DNA of 64,000 bases from contig JAUIRK010000004.1 in NCBI GenBank assembly GCA_030549495.1, positions 655,629 to 719,628 of the forward strand. The letters are read 5' to 3'. The DNA is from Nectonema munidae. Lineage: Eukaryota > Nematomorpha > Nectonematoida > Nectonematidae. Under the pieces are notes generated by a model. That model was not told the origin of the DNA. It made no database searches and saw nothing but the letters and a program-made list of their open reading frames with translations. The position numbers and the translations under genes are program-made. Each line of letters begins with the position of its first letter. Position 1 is the stretch's first letter. Positions 54,001 through 63,130 of this stretch are shown here, in pieces.

Positions 54001-56745
54001 TGGATATCTTTTTTTTATCACAAAATAATATTGAATTAAACAAAAAACAAATACGGTATGTATAAAAAAAATATGGCTATTTTTAATTATTAAATTGGGA
54101 CAAATAAGGGGGCAAGCGAGTCACCTGCTTAAGCAAGCCACTTTAACTTGGTCCTGAGGCTGGCTCGCGTAATCAGGTTAGACTATATAAAAAATAATAA
54201 ATAAACGGAAGCCAAATTTTTGTGCATATTTAGAGTCGGAATCAAATTATTAGGCAAGCACATTAATTCCTAAGTAGGCGTTTGTACCGTACGACTCTTT
54301 AACCCTGACAGAAACAAATATTCCTGGTACAAAAAGATTTCGCTAAAATGAATATTTTTTGGATTAAAAGATGTGGATTGCTAGGATTCAAACTCAAGAC
54401 CATTGAGAGTCTAATCCAAATTATACACAACCCTTAGTAGTTGCTGCAAATGTGGAGGGCCCACTCTGAACATCTTTCATGATGACTAAGTGTTGTTTTT
54501 ATTTTGTAGATTTTTTTGGGATTTGATAACTCCGAGTTTTCCGGAACCACACGGTCCGTGCCGTTTGCCTTTTCTAGCAATCTTTTCTCATCCATACCTT
54601 CCTTCTTCGCACTGCAAATTCAACTTAGATCATCAAGGAATCGTACCTCTACTTCACAATACGCATTCCGCAATTTCCATCTCAAATGACTATTCCTTCA
54701 ATGGCTTTTTAAAAGTAGAGACTGTTTTCTTCAAGTACTTTTTTTATTTCAGTTATTGACCATACAAAAATGTTTTGATGTCGAATATCTGCAATTTCTT
54801 TATAATTTATAAAAGATTGCGGGGTGTAAATATTTGATGATGTTCAAAAATATCCTTTTCAAGAGTCACGTATTATTCAAATATAACCTAATAATTACTC
54901 TTCAAAGGTATGTCACTTGAGATTGAATTCATAAGTAAAGAAAGATCATCAAAATAAACGTTGACAGCTAGTTGGTTGATGCTCATGCACAACTACTAGA
55001 CTACAGTTCAAATCCTACTGCGTGAACCTTAAAAATTCTCAAAGTGGGTTTGAATACACAAAATAGAACTGTCGAGGCTTGAATAGCAGAAACCGCTACT
55101 TCAGTGATGATATCAAATACTAAGTTTGTTATTTGAGGCTCATATTCCTTTGAATAATTTCAAATATAGTTTCATGAGAATAAATAAGGATACATTTCTT
55201 TTTAAATCTAAATATTTCCCTTATTATCTTCAAAAAAGTCTTTTTGTCAAGTGTCCTGAAAGTCTGATTTATGTTGATAAATACCACATATAAAAAATTA
55301 ATATTTGGCAGAAGTTGAATAAGAAGGAATCATTTTTGAACCCTTTTTTGGACTGATTAACTACGCTTACATTGAGATTAAGTGTTTCTCCATCATTTCT
55401 TTGAATCTCATCCTTGAAGCTCTCTGTAAAGTTTTTGCTTATAAAAAAAATCATTTAGCCTCATTTTATTCAATAAATAAAATAGTGCTACAATGATATT
55501 TAAAAAATTAAATACCAATTTGAAATTTCTATTGAATAATTTTTGTCTAATTCTTAGGAATCATCTATTTTAAATTTTATTTCTAATTCCTTATGATACA
55601 CCTGATCTTTTATTAGATAATTTTCATCGCGTTTGTTTTACATTTAATTTTTATAAATTTATCTATACTATAGTGTATTTAAGAGGAGGGATGATTTGGC
55701 CCTGCCCTCATAGCAAAGAAAATGATAAATCCCTGTGTATTCATGACCATTTTTTAAGGCTGAGAGATGTATCCTATTTATATTCTTGCATCAAAATCTA
55801 ATATTAACTACTTGCCGTTTAATCCTTTACTGAAAAATTGCATAAATTATGTTCTCATTTGTTCGAAGATACCCTTGTATATGATAACTTTTTTTAAGAA
55901 ATCATGTATACCCGTGTAGAAAAGTATACAACTGCCTTCTCCCCATTGAGAATTCTCTAAACATTTCTTCACAAATTTTTCTGCCTGCCAAATTTGAAAG
56001 TAAACAAGTTGATATTTTGCTTTCCGCCTCATCCATTCAATTTCACTCGTTTTCTCTTTTAGACGCATTATTCATATTCCTTGAAATCTCGTTCACTGGA
56101 AAAAATAGCGCCAAAAGGCGAATTGAAATATTTAGCTGTAATGACGAAAAAAGCATCATCCGTACTCAGAGAAAAAAAACGCTAAAAGAAGAATTCATGG
56201 TCTATCATATGAGTGAACGAGTTGTTCTCTCTTCAGGTGCTTGCATCATTGACAGCATTAGCATCTGTGCCATTCCACAAAAGGGAATCACATGTGCCTA
56301 CTTTTACTTGTACGCCCTGGAGTTGAGAGAAAGTGCAGTTTTGAGTGAAATGGAAACATGGAATGTAGCGCATCTTGCTCTGTCTCCATTCAGCGAGAAG
56401 CTTCCTTCAAGATTTGCGATTATTTTTTGCGTTATAAAGGATGATGATGATAGTGCATCAAGTCTTTCATCATCATCGACTGCGCGGGTTTCCATTGTAT
56501 TCCCTTCAACTCGCGAAAAGTTGAGTTTTTGCAGATTCCCATCTAAACCCATTTTCAGCGTGGAGAAACACTCATTCACTCGCTCCATGCAGTATTTCCG
56601 CTTTCAATTCCTTCACTGCCTCACAAAACAAAAAGATGCGAATACAACCTCTATTTCACTCAAATTTTCATGCAAAGCGGTGGCATGTTCTAACAAAACA
56701 ACTTCTGATCCACAAAATAACGGATTCTACCTTTACAAACGGTAA
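44838..56745 (+). CDS. ENGASE: Endo-beta-N-acetylglucosaminidase (GH85, ENGASE), multi-exon gene
   Basis: Cytosolic ENGASE cleaves between the two core GlcNAc residues of free N-glycans. Exons: 44838-45028, 45087-45235, 46117-46328, 46382-46452, 49300-49557, 54510-54714, and a terminal one ending at TAA 56745. Phases agree through exon 6. Motifs in order: VIVCHDMAGGYLDDR; VHTFIYFSHNLVSIPPVTWI; FDGWLLNVE, whose Asn and Glu (46236-46244) match the GH85 catalytic Asn-x-Glu; VIWYDSVTIDGDLCWQNELN; FFDACDGIFLNYNWK; DVYIGIDVFGRG; FAFGWIFEK. The last exon is a divergent C-terminal region. Introns 1 and 3 are 58 and 53 bp; introns 4 and 5 are 2.8 and 5 kb and hold transposons. Exon 6 ends in phase 0 but exon 7 needs phase 1, so a small exon is probably unseen. 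The start Met fits the conserved region before the catalytic domain, but an upstream exon is possible. Confidence 0.9.
45087..45235 (+). CDS. ENGASE: ENGASE exon 2
   Basis: Encodes FSQGSANEKAFLFSFWPYVH through IPPVTWINSAHLNRVPVLG; the YFSH..SIPPV.W stretch is a GH85 signature. Donor G|GTTTGC, phase 1. Confidence 0.9.
45912..46029. mobile_element. 118 bp TTAA-flanked MITE in ENGASE intron 2
   Basis: TTAA (45908-45911) then CCCTTTCAGGCACAATG; right end CCAATGCCTAAAAGAGTTTTTGAA with TTAA at 46030-46033, a decayed inverse. Internal CAGAC words as in the 40.9 kb copy. The remainder of intron 2 (45236-45907) is AT-rich. Confidence 0.6.
46117..46328 (+). CDS. ENGASE: ENGASE exon 3 (catalytic Asn-Val-Glu)
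   Basis: Acceptor TTTTTCCACACAG; starts by completing Gly then TFILESSK. Holds HYKFDGWLLNVE with the catalytic pair at 46236-46244. Donor CAA|GTTTCT, phase 0; intron 3 is 53 bp. Confidence 0.92.
46382..46452 (+). CDS. ENGASE: ENGASE exon 4
   Basis: Encodes VIWYDSVTIDGDLCWQNELN then HLN. Acceptor TTCTTGTTAG, donor AA|GTAAAG, phase 2. Confidence 0.9.
46453..47982. other. ENGASE intron 4, first part
   Basis: AT-rich intronic DNA with no coding sequence or repeat end that I can recognise. Confidence 0.5.
47991..48741. mobile_element. GC-rich non-autonomous hAT element in ENGASE intron 4
   Basis: Ends TAGAGCCGTGCGCGGGG and (inverse) TAGAGCCCTGTGTGGGT, flanked by perfect 8 bp AAAGGTAT duplications (47983-47990 and 48742-48749). 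Both subterminal regions (48000-48145 and 48600-48715) are packed with GCGGG words (GATGCGGGT, ATGCGGGTG, GGCGGG) and stand out against the AT-rich intron; the middle is AT-rich and carries a piece of a TTAA MITE. The frame at 48597-48845 is a by-product of the GCGGG repeats. No transposase. Confidence 0.88.
48282..48330. mobile_element. Truncated TTAA MITE inside the GC-rich hAT
   Basis: Ends CATTGTGCCTGAAAGGG before TTAA (48331-48334), the exact inverse of the 45912 MITE start; preceded by TTAAGCAGACGATTTTTGG. The other half is not found, so the copy is truncated. Confidence 0.6.
48750..49299. other. ENGASE intron 4, last part
   Basis: AT-rich; nothing recognised before the exon 5 acceptor. 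Confidence 0.5.
49300..49557 (+). CDS. ENGASE: ENGASE exon 5
   Basis: Acceptor TTTTACTTTTAG; encodes PFFDACDGIFLNYNWKASQV, DVYIGIDVFGRGMIGGGGFD and FAIFAFGWIFEKSGKRQN. Donor chosen as GC|GTACCT (phase 2); GAAAA|GTCTGG 15 bases upstream of it is in the same phase and cannot be excluded. Confidence 0.87.
49558..50849. other. ENGASE intron 5, first part
   Basis: No gene or element end recognised. The open frame 50330-50536 on the minus strand has no family signal. Confidence 0.45.
50850..52343 (+). mobile_element. pogo/Tigger element in ENGASE intron 5
   Basis: Left end ATTTTCGGACTATAAGGCG, right end inverse TTTTTGGGACTATAGAGCC, with TA at about 50848 and 52344. Encloses a transposase in the same orientation as ENGASE. 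About 1.49 kb. Confidence 0.7.
51050..52196 (+). pseudogene. pogo/Tigger transposase with helix-turn-helix, broken
   Basis: Starts MIPAKRHAFEASF, shifts frame, then 51069-51278 reads AIDFSKEHGNRAAAREFNIN and ESMVSNWKKQEDDLRQLKKK, the psq/CENP-B-type HTH. A TGA replaces an expected Trp before VIEQRTIGRSISTVSIRLKA. Next PSCCFRFMKRHNVSIRAKIT, then a NIDEN-like first Asp in another frame near 51536, TTGHEKSCFTVVLGCQANGQ, a damaged second-Asp region (ICEFMRAHITEWVK), and AIIPGGLIKELQPLDISVIR with the third acidic residue. Frameshifts and stops: inactive. Confidence 0.78.
52480..53992 (+). pseudogene. Second Tigger transposase in ENGASE intron 5, decayed
   Basis: Plus strand with many stops and shifts. 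Order: RKVGEVFGVSKDQVQRII (HTH), LTLNWFKDVTSRKVLVNGPL and LQTFLKRNNIVLR (CENP-B-type HTH), YDWKEKL, an HGETGLFFRNYA-like catalytic start (52915-52950) where the usual Asp-Glu-Thr is altered, KNKKPHCFKAINIDDLPVPN, VKFIFLPSKTAHICQ, and a C-terminal open frame 53574-53912 (KRVINHDYTELDQINKILP..) ending FINDYFVSK. The order is the Tigger/jerky one. Different subfamily from the neighbour at 50850. Confidence 0.7.
53993..54509. other. ENGASE intron 5, last part
   Basis: AT-rich, then a mixed stretch around 54105-54175. TTAACCCTGACAGAAAC at 54299 looks like an isolated piggyBac-type end; no partner seen. Confidence 0.4.
54510..54714 (+). CDS. ENGASE: ENGASE exon 6
   Basis: Acceptor TTTATTTTGTAG; encodes FFWDLITPSFPEPHGPCRLP and onward to NDYSFNGFLK, matching the FW..L.PYLP...ICSLP region after the ENGASE barrel. 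Donor AAA|GTAGAG, phase 0. Confidence 0.75.
54715..56062. other. ENGASE intron 6 region (may hide a small exon)
   Basis: No element recognised. A strong donor AAAG|GTATGTC at about 54907 follows a short open piece after CCTTTTCAAG, but that piece does not correct the exon 6/7 phase difference. Confidence 0.35.
56063..56745 (+). CDS. ENGASE: ENGASE terminal exon (start uncertain)
   Basis: The long open frame ends at TAA 56743-56745 (..NNGFYLYKR). Candidate acceptors are TTTCTCTTTTAG (exon from 56063) and TTCTCTCTTCAG (from 56237); both need incoming phase 1, which exon 6 does not supply. Text includes RRIEIFSCNDEK, HMSERVVLSSGACIIDS and ETWNVAHLALSPFSEKLPSR. Balanced codon use and length argue that it is coding; similarity to known ENGASE C-termini is weak, as these are poorly conserved. 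Confidence 0.65.
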
Positions 56746-57227
56746 CTATTTCATATATGAATAAGTAGTTATACATATAGCAATATCTTTGGTTCAAATC
56801 GAGCATCGGACTTTTTTTGTTAATGTAAGCGGCACCGATTCTGCCTTGTCGATGAAAACACCCTATTTAACATTACCTTTATAATTTGGAACCTTTGAAA
56901 AATATTTTTGGTTAGTGAAAACAAAAGCAGATGCTAGCACGCCTCATTGTATTCTGTTTATCTGAAAGAGGTAGGTGTAAGATCACGTAAGTCAAAAAAT
57001 GTAAAACTCTCAAAAGAACGCGATAAATCCAGCACTACAGCAATGGAAAATTACAATTTTTAAATCTTTGGGTTCCAAAAAAAACGACCAGCATATATAT
57101 GTTAACAATTTTATTAATATTACTAAGTAAGTATATAAAATTTTAACTACGTTTTTATGTATTATTTTTTATAAAACCTTAATTTTTGCAAATTCTCCTT
57201 AGCTTAGTATCGCTTTTTTGGTAAATT
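56746..57227. other. Region 3' of ENGASE
   Basis: AT-rich; no convincing poly(A) signal or other feature recognised before the LTR copy. Confidence 0.4.
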
Positions 57228-57685
57228 TAGCCATATAGGCCTTTATTTAGATAGCAAACAACAAACACGAAATATAAGCACAAAATATAGGCACAAAGGT
57301 GGTAAGTATGCAACAATAGATATTTCACAATCGTGCAACGCACGCAAAAGTTACTTCTTCACCATTGCGTCCTGATGAGAGTTCCTCTCTTCGGAGGTGC
57401 CGTGAGGAGTCCTCGTTTGCTGTTTGCATCTGAAGCCTTGGCTGAAAAACGTCAAGAGATTGCGTTCTTCGATGCATCTTCGGGTTGGGAGGGGAAAGCG
57501 AAGCGAGAGAGAAAGAAAGTGATCAGTCCTGTGCGTGGCTGTCCTTTTATACCCGATGAACCATCGGACGCTCCTCCAAGGATCCCATTGGACGGGCAGT
57601 TAGCACATTTGTTGCTAACAAGAGGGGCGTGCCCCCCTTTGCCATCCAGTTGCTTTAGCCAATGAACGTGCCCCAAGGGTTGTAA
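57228..57685 (-). repeat. Solo LTR-like element, copy B
   Basis: Minus-strand counterpart of 29224-29799. Read on minus: CATTGGCTAAAGCAACTGG, GTTAGCAACAAATGTGCTAA, TATA-like GGGTATAAAAGG (57541-57552), CACGCACAGG, CCAACCCGAAGATGCATCGA, GCGTGCGTTGCACGATTG and AATAAAGGCC (57238-57247). It lacks the 163 bp duplication of copy A. The open frames on both strands here (57333-57665, 57452-57676) are not supported as genes. Borders approximate. Confidence 0.65.
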
Positions 57686-57689
57686 AATG

Positions 57690-58285
57690 AATAATTAGAT
57701 ATTTTCCAATTATTTTTCATATTCATAAAATAAACCTAATATTTAAACATAATACATTTAAAAATTAGAATTTTTTTTACTTTTAAAAAAATTGCAAGTC
57801 CTCACAAAATTTTCGAAAATTTTTTAACCTATCCAATTTTCCTTTTTAATATCTCATTTTAAAGGAAATCTTATACTGATTATGAAAATGTATAAATATT
57901 TTAAGTTTGAATTTTTTTTAATACTTTCTTTTGCCTCTAAACTTGATAGAATTACAAAAATTCCAACTTTGACTGCAAAAAAATATAGAAGTCATTCGAT
58001 CATTTCAAACAAATTAGATATTTGGAATCAGCGTATCAAACTCTATCAGAATACGTTTTTAAATTTTATTTTTTTTTCAATTTTAAAATTTTCTATTTTC
58101 AGGCCTAAACGGGTTCAAAATTATGACTTCACATATATTTAACAAATATACATGTATTATACATTTTTAGATTTCTCTTATCATTCTGAATAATAATATT
58201 AACTTTATTTTACCATAAATATTTTGGTTCAAATATTTTATTTTATAATAAAATTGGTTATAAGTATAAAGTTTATAAATATATT
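57690..58285. other. AT-rich spacer
   Basis: No gene seen. The open frame 57882-58142 is low-complexity and not convincing. Confidence 0.45.
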
Positions 58286-58384
58286 GATACTATAATTTTG
58301 TTGTCTCCGGCAATTTAGTAAAAACAAATAGAGCTTTATTCAAATATACTTAACTGATGCCGAAGACAACAAAATCAAAGTATC
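58286..58384. repeat. 99 bp hairpin with 27 bp arms
   Basis: GATACTATAATTTTGTTGTC with TCCGGCA pairs with the inverse arm starting GATACTTTGATTTTGTTGTC, three differences in 27, loop about 45 nt. It could be a tiny MITE or a hairpin RNA source. Confidence 0.75.
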
Positions 58385-60773
58385 AGTGCTTCAAAATAAA
58401 TTTACAAATTAAAAATAATTATAACTCAATATTTAAGATGATTACCTTTAGGCAAATTATTATGATAACTTGACCCTTCTAAAACTAAGATATGAAGAAA
58501 AGAAAATATTTAGATTTAAAATTAGTGTAAATGATTTTTTATTTAGGCTTAATTTAGATTTTTTGGTTTTCTTTATCAATTCTTCGACAAAAGGTAAAAA
58601 ATATCTTATAGTAGCTTCTCATATTTTAAAAATTATATTTTAATTAATTACATATACTAATTAGCTGTTTGTCTAGTTAAAATTTTCTTGTGTTCCAATC
58701 AGTTAAAATTGATAATGAAAAATTCCTCCAAATCAAAAAATGAAAAGGCAAGAATAGGATTTGAGGAAAACAAGCTATAACTAATGAAATAGAAATTGGC
58801 CAGCTTAAAGAAAAAAACATAGAAAAGTTTATATAATTAGTAAAGACTATTTATCACTCCCTACCAAGTATCAGCTTTTATAGTTAAAACATATGGAACG
58901 AATATCAACTGGTGAAGCATATTTGTGAGAGTCGCGTCAAGATTTTTTGTGTTATGTTGTGTTGTGTGATTGACATTTTAATTATTTTTTGTGATAAAAT
59001 TATTTAATCATTTTTAATAAGAATATATAGTTCATCATTATTCGTTTAGGATGAGTTGGTGAACTATTCGGCGTTTCGACACCAAAATGAGATTTGCTGA
59101 CCTAGAAAATAATGGTAAACTAAGAAACTTGTTGACTAGATTTTTTTCCTTGCCTACAAAATCTCGTATTTTTGGTGAACACAGAGTGGAACTGATCGTT
59201 TTATTTGTATAAATTAATAAATTTATGAACGAATATAGAATAAATCACTAGAACTAACTATATATAATGTAGATTGAAATCAGAGGCATGCATCCTCAAA
59301 ATTATTAGGGACATACTTTTTAATATAAATAAATTTCTCTCTGAAATTTAACCGTAGAGCAAGAAAAAGAATATGGAAAGTTTACTCACAAGCTAAACAA
59401 GTATTTTAAAGATATAAAATTGAGAAAATTCACAATCATTGGTGAAGCCAAAGGCTGGACCATTTTAAAATCCATTTAGGAGGAGCGCGGCGGCGTCCCC
59501 CCCCCTTCTCGCCTCGCAGGCCAATGAATATTAAAAAATAATAAAGTAGTGAATCTGTATAAACAAAAATGTTTGCTGAATAAAAGTGAACCAAACAAAT
59601 ATTGTGTGTGTTTTAAAATCGTTGAATTTGTTATATTGACTGATGCATCTTGGAAACTAATAAAGAAGTAAAGGAGTAAAACAACTTTCTAATTAATCCA
59701 AAATAAGTTAAAAACACTTTTGAAAATAAGTACTAATTATAGTAATCTTTAAAGACTAAAACTAAAATTGTTGGTAAAAAGGAAGAAAGGAAAAAATTAT
59801 TTTGCACCAAAAAAAGACGTAGAAAAAATGTGTAAATTTTTATTAGACTAATGTAGTGAATAATGAGATATTTGATAGAAACCTTTAGGGGTTAAAATTT
59901 CCTAATAAAGTAAGCAAAAATACACTCCGTGCACAAATATGAGTTGCATATTTTATTATATTAAAATTTCATAAACTTTCATCCTAAAAATGATTACTAT
60001 GATCTTAATAAATTCACGTAAAAGACCTAGTATAAAAAAAAATTTAATCTTAGGAGAAAAGTTTTTTGTAAATAATTTTTCTTCTCAAAATTAGAGACTG
60101 CCTTTGTGCTTTTAGGATTGGGTAGTGTCCATGTTGATCGTTCTACATAAATAATTTTGTTCCATTTCTAGATCTTTTTTGCAAAATGATTGGAATTTGT
60201 TTGGATTCACGAGAAACAATGTGTATTCCATTATAGATGACGTTGAGGAGGAAAGCACTTATGCAATTTCCTGCAATCTCTTTCTCTGATTCAGAAGCTC
60301 CTACAATCCCTTTCTGTGATTCAAACGTTTTGACTGTTAAGAAAGTGTAATAAACATGTCCACTTCTCTCATTCATCAATGACGTGTTTATTTTAAAAAT
60401 AATTTTTTCCAAAATAAATGTATTTTTGCAAGATTTCGAAATAACTTTGAGTAGTAGCTGTTCGTTTTGAAATATGTACGATTCCTGAAGCAGATTTGTT
60501 TACCGAGTTCGAAAACATGCTTACGATGCAGTCTTGTGGAAGCACCCGTAGTTTAGGTAGAGCGTATTTAAAGTAACGAGTTTTTAGGAACTTTTTTAGT
60601 GAAACAAAAACTTTCCATATAATAATGGATACTCAAAATAGAAATTGTAACCTAGCTATTTATATTATATTAGTCTATCAATCTTAGATATGATCAACTT
60701 GAAATCAATGATTTTCCTTTATTACTTTCTTTCATTTCATCCTCTGAAATCTCGGGCGTTTTCTTTCATATTA
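58385..60773. other. Spacer, no gene assigned
   Basis: AT-rich with a TGTGTTATGTTGTGTTGTGT run at 58949-58968 and a short GC-rich patch with a C-run (59482-59520). The 89-residue minus frame at 60143-60412 (SEKEIAGNCISAFLL) is not recognised. Confidence 0.4.
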
Positions 60774-61058
60774 CTTGTGACCAGAGGCGTATCCAGAAAT
60801 TTTTTTTAAGGGGGGGGGAGGGGGGGGGGGGGTAAAGTTGGAGTCTAATTAATTTTAACTATTTCAATAACTTATTAGTTAAGTTTATTCCAATCAGTAA
60901 CGGTTGCAATTTTTACCTCTCTCTTCAGCTTCTGAATTTATTTGGCAACAAAAACTAACAACACTAAAAAATGAGATCTTCATTACTTGAAAAGAAAAGG
61001 TTTGACTAACAACAAATGAGAAAAAAAAATTCTAAAATTTATATAATTTTGCAAAAAG

Positions 61059-63130
61059 TTAACTTGAAAAACAAAAAAGTAAGAAATTGATGACTTCTTT
61101 AAAATGTAAGTCTTCTTTTATTTGGAAAAAAATTATGAATTTTTCTATGTCAATTTTTTTAGTATATTCTTTCATAAAAGAAAGAAATATTAAATTGTTT
61201 CTTCTAGACGGAGTCATAGATTTTCTAAGAGGGGTCATAATCCTATTCAAGGTTGAAAAACTTCTTTCACAAACTGCTGTACTCGAACTAGTATGTCCAC
61301 TTTAATGTCTTTTTTTCATTCCTCGGGGAACGAGGACCTCGTAATTTTTGAAATATTTCCCCGGAGAAGAAAAAGCGATTTTTTCACAATAAAAAACTCC
61401 TCTAAAATGAAAAAATATAAAGTATTTTGAAAGTTTTTTATTAGTTCAAAAGTTGAATAAAATTATTTTTAAAAAATGTAAAAAAATATTCATGTTTTGA
61501 AAAAATATCTAAGAATACTAGGGCGTTCAAAGTTTCATCGTTCAACTGGTTTCTATTTTCGTAGAAAAATAACTCATTGATGAAAACACTCGTTCGGAGT
61601 CTACCGATGTTTGTTTTATGCTTTTTAAATTGTTGAACAAATTTTCCAAAACTTTGGGCCTTCTTTTTGTTTCCAAATAAAGGTCAAACGTTTTTTTCAT
61701 TATTTTATTTCTGCTTTAATACAACTTTTTTGTTTGATCAAAAAAAGTAGATTTAAAATTTTGATTTGACTTAAAACTATAAAATTAGCCTAAAATTTTC
61801 ATCAAACAGTTCAGCACAGAAGCAAATCGAAAAACTCAAAACTCCTCGGGGAGTCGAGGATGAGGAGTAAAAATTTCAGAAATTCCCCGGGGAATAGGCG
61901 ATGAGGATCCTCGGGGTGGACACCCTAACTCGAACCTACCGTAAAGAGGCCTGAAAGAGAATAAGAGTCATTTTACAATTAAAAGGATGAACATTTGTCG
62001 AAAACCAAACCTGTTGTATCAATTGTAAGGTTTCATCGTAGAGAATACGAAATGTTCTGTTTTTTTCTGCGTTATCATCGAAAATATCAAAAATATTATC
62101 TGTGGAACTGGAATTGTCAACATAAAATCTCATTTTCTTGATAATGAATCAAATTCGTTTTCGTCATCTTTGAATTCTAACAAAACTTTCACCAAATCTT
62201 CTACCAAACTTATCCCAATAATGATATTATCTTTTTTCTAAATCAATTAGTATAGTGCACTATTCATGTAACTTCGAAAATGTAGTTTACTTGGAGGTAG
62301 TCGTTAGCAGCCTTCATTACACTAAGAAACTTTTCAACCATAAGCATTACAAATATTGAAGAATCGTCTTTTAAAGCATGAAGTAGACCCCTTGCTTCGA
62401 AAGAAACATCTAGATCAGAACTATTTTTTACTTTTTCCAGAGAAGATATTATTTTTCTATAATTTTTTATCAATGAATTAACAGCTTCATAATGTGATGT
62501 CCATCTTGTTGGAATAAATTTTTTGAATTGTTTACTGAAAAAAGTTTTAACTTTAACCTTTTTCATGAACTTGTAAAGCCTGGTCATTAATGATAAAAGA
62601 AATTCAATATGATTTATATGACCGAAAGATGGAGTGATAACTAAGTGAAGCTGATGGTTTATACAATTAATATAAGGAATGTATCTTTCAAGTGCTTCAC
62701 TGATTTTTTCTTGGACTCCATTTTTCTTGCCTATTAAGATATCATTTTTGATCTATAAATACTGGTAGAAAAATATTACCTGACATCACGTAAGCGCCAT
62801 CACAGCATTGACTCATAATTTTGTGTTTTTTAATTTTACACTCATCAAGAATGTCTAGAATTGCGGTGCTGATAGAAGATGCATCACATTCTTTCAGATA
62901 GACCATGCTAATTAATGCTTCCTTTACGGTCTTTCCTTTCAAAAATCTCAACACCTTACACAAAAGAAAAGGATCAATGAAAATGAGCACCCCATTAAAC
63001 TACTTACAATTGACAGGCATACTTTTCCACTTATATCTTTTCTTTTGTTCCATCAGCTTTCAATGAGAGATATGTTGAGTTATTGATTTCAAGTATTATT
63101 TTTTGTAGAACAAACCTTTTTAAAGATGCA
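61059..63130 (-). pseudogene. hAT transposase (ZMYM/TTF-type), interrupted by a MITE
   Basis: From right to left on the minus strand: NSTYLSLKADGTKEKI near 63060 (the ADGT Asp of the hAT catalytic core), YLKECDASSISTAILDILDE and IMSQCCDGAYVMSG (62990-62780), FIPTRWTSHYEAVNSLIKNY (62587-62264; RW motif), SSTDNIFDIFDDN (62133-61936), then an intron-like acceptor TTATTCTCTTTCAG (about 61955) and the last exon. That exon is split by the MITE at 61289-61927; after it the text continues to 61059. Across the two sides lies the dimerisation motif (SSTAVCERSFSTLNRI with its Glu). Further shifts are visible near 62260 and 62740. Inactive. Confidence 0.78.
61289..61927. mobile_element. 639 bp hAT-type MITE nested in the hAT-2 transposase
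   Basis: Ends TAGTATGTCCAC and (inverse) TAGGGTGTCCAC, flanked by perfect 8 bp ACTCGAAC (61281-61288 and 61928-61935). Inside each end is a CCTCGGGGA/CGAGGA-rich block (61318-61370 and 61842-61917) followed by TTTCCCCGG, in direct orientation. The middle is AT-rich and non-coding. Removing it with one duplication rejoins the host transposase exon. Confidence 0.9.

Noticed and set aside
54299-54325. TTAACCCTGACAG as the end of a piggyBac element
   Set aside because: No inverted partner or transposase found nearby; a TTAACCC word alone is not enough.
56304-56588. Minus-strand 94-residue ORF
   Set aside because: Shadow of the ENGASE terminal exon.
57333-57676. Open frames on both strands in the GC-richer block
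   Set aside because: The block is explained as an LTR copy with TATA and AATAAA; the frames are not shared with copy A.
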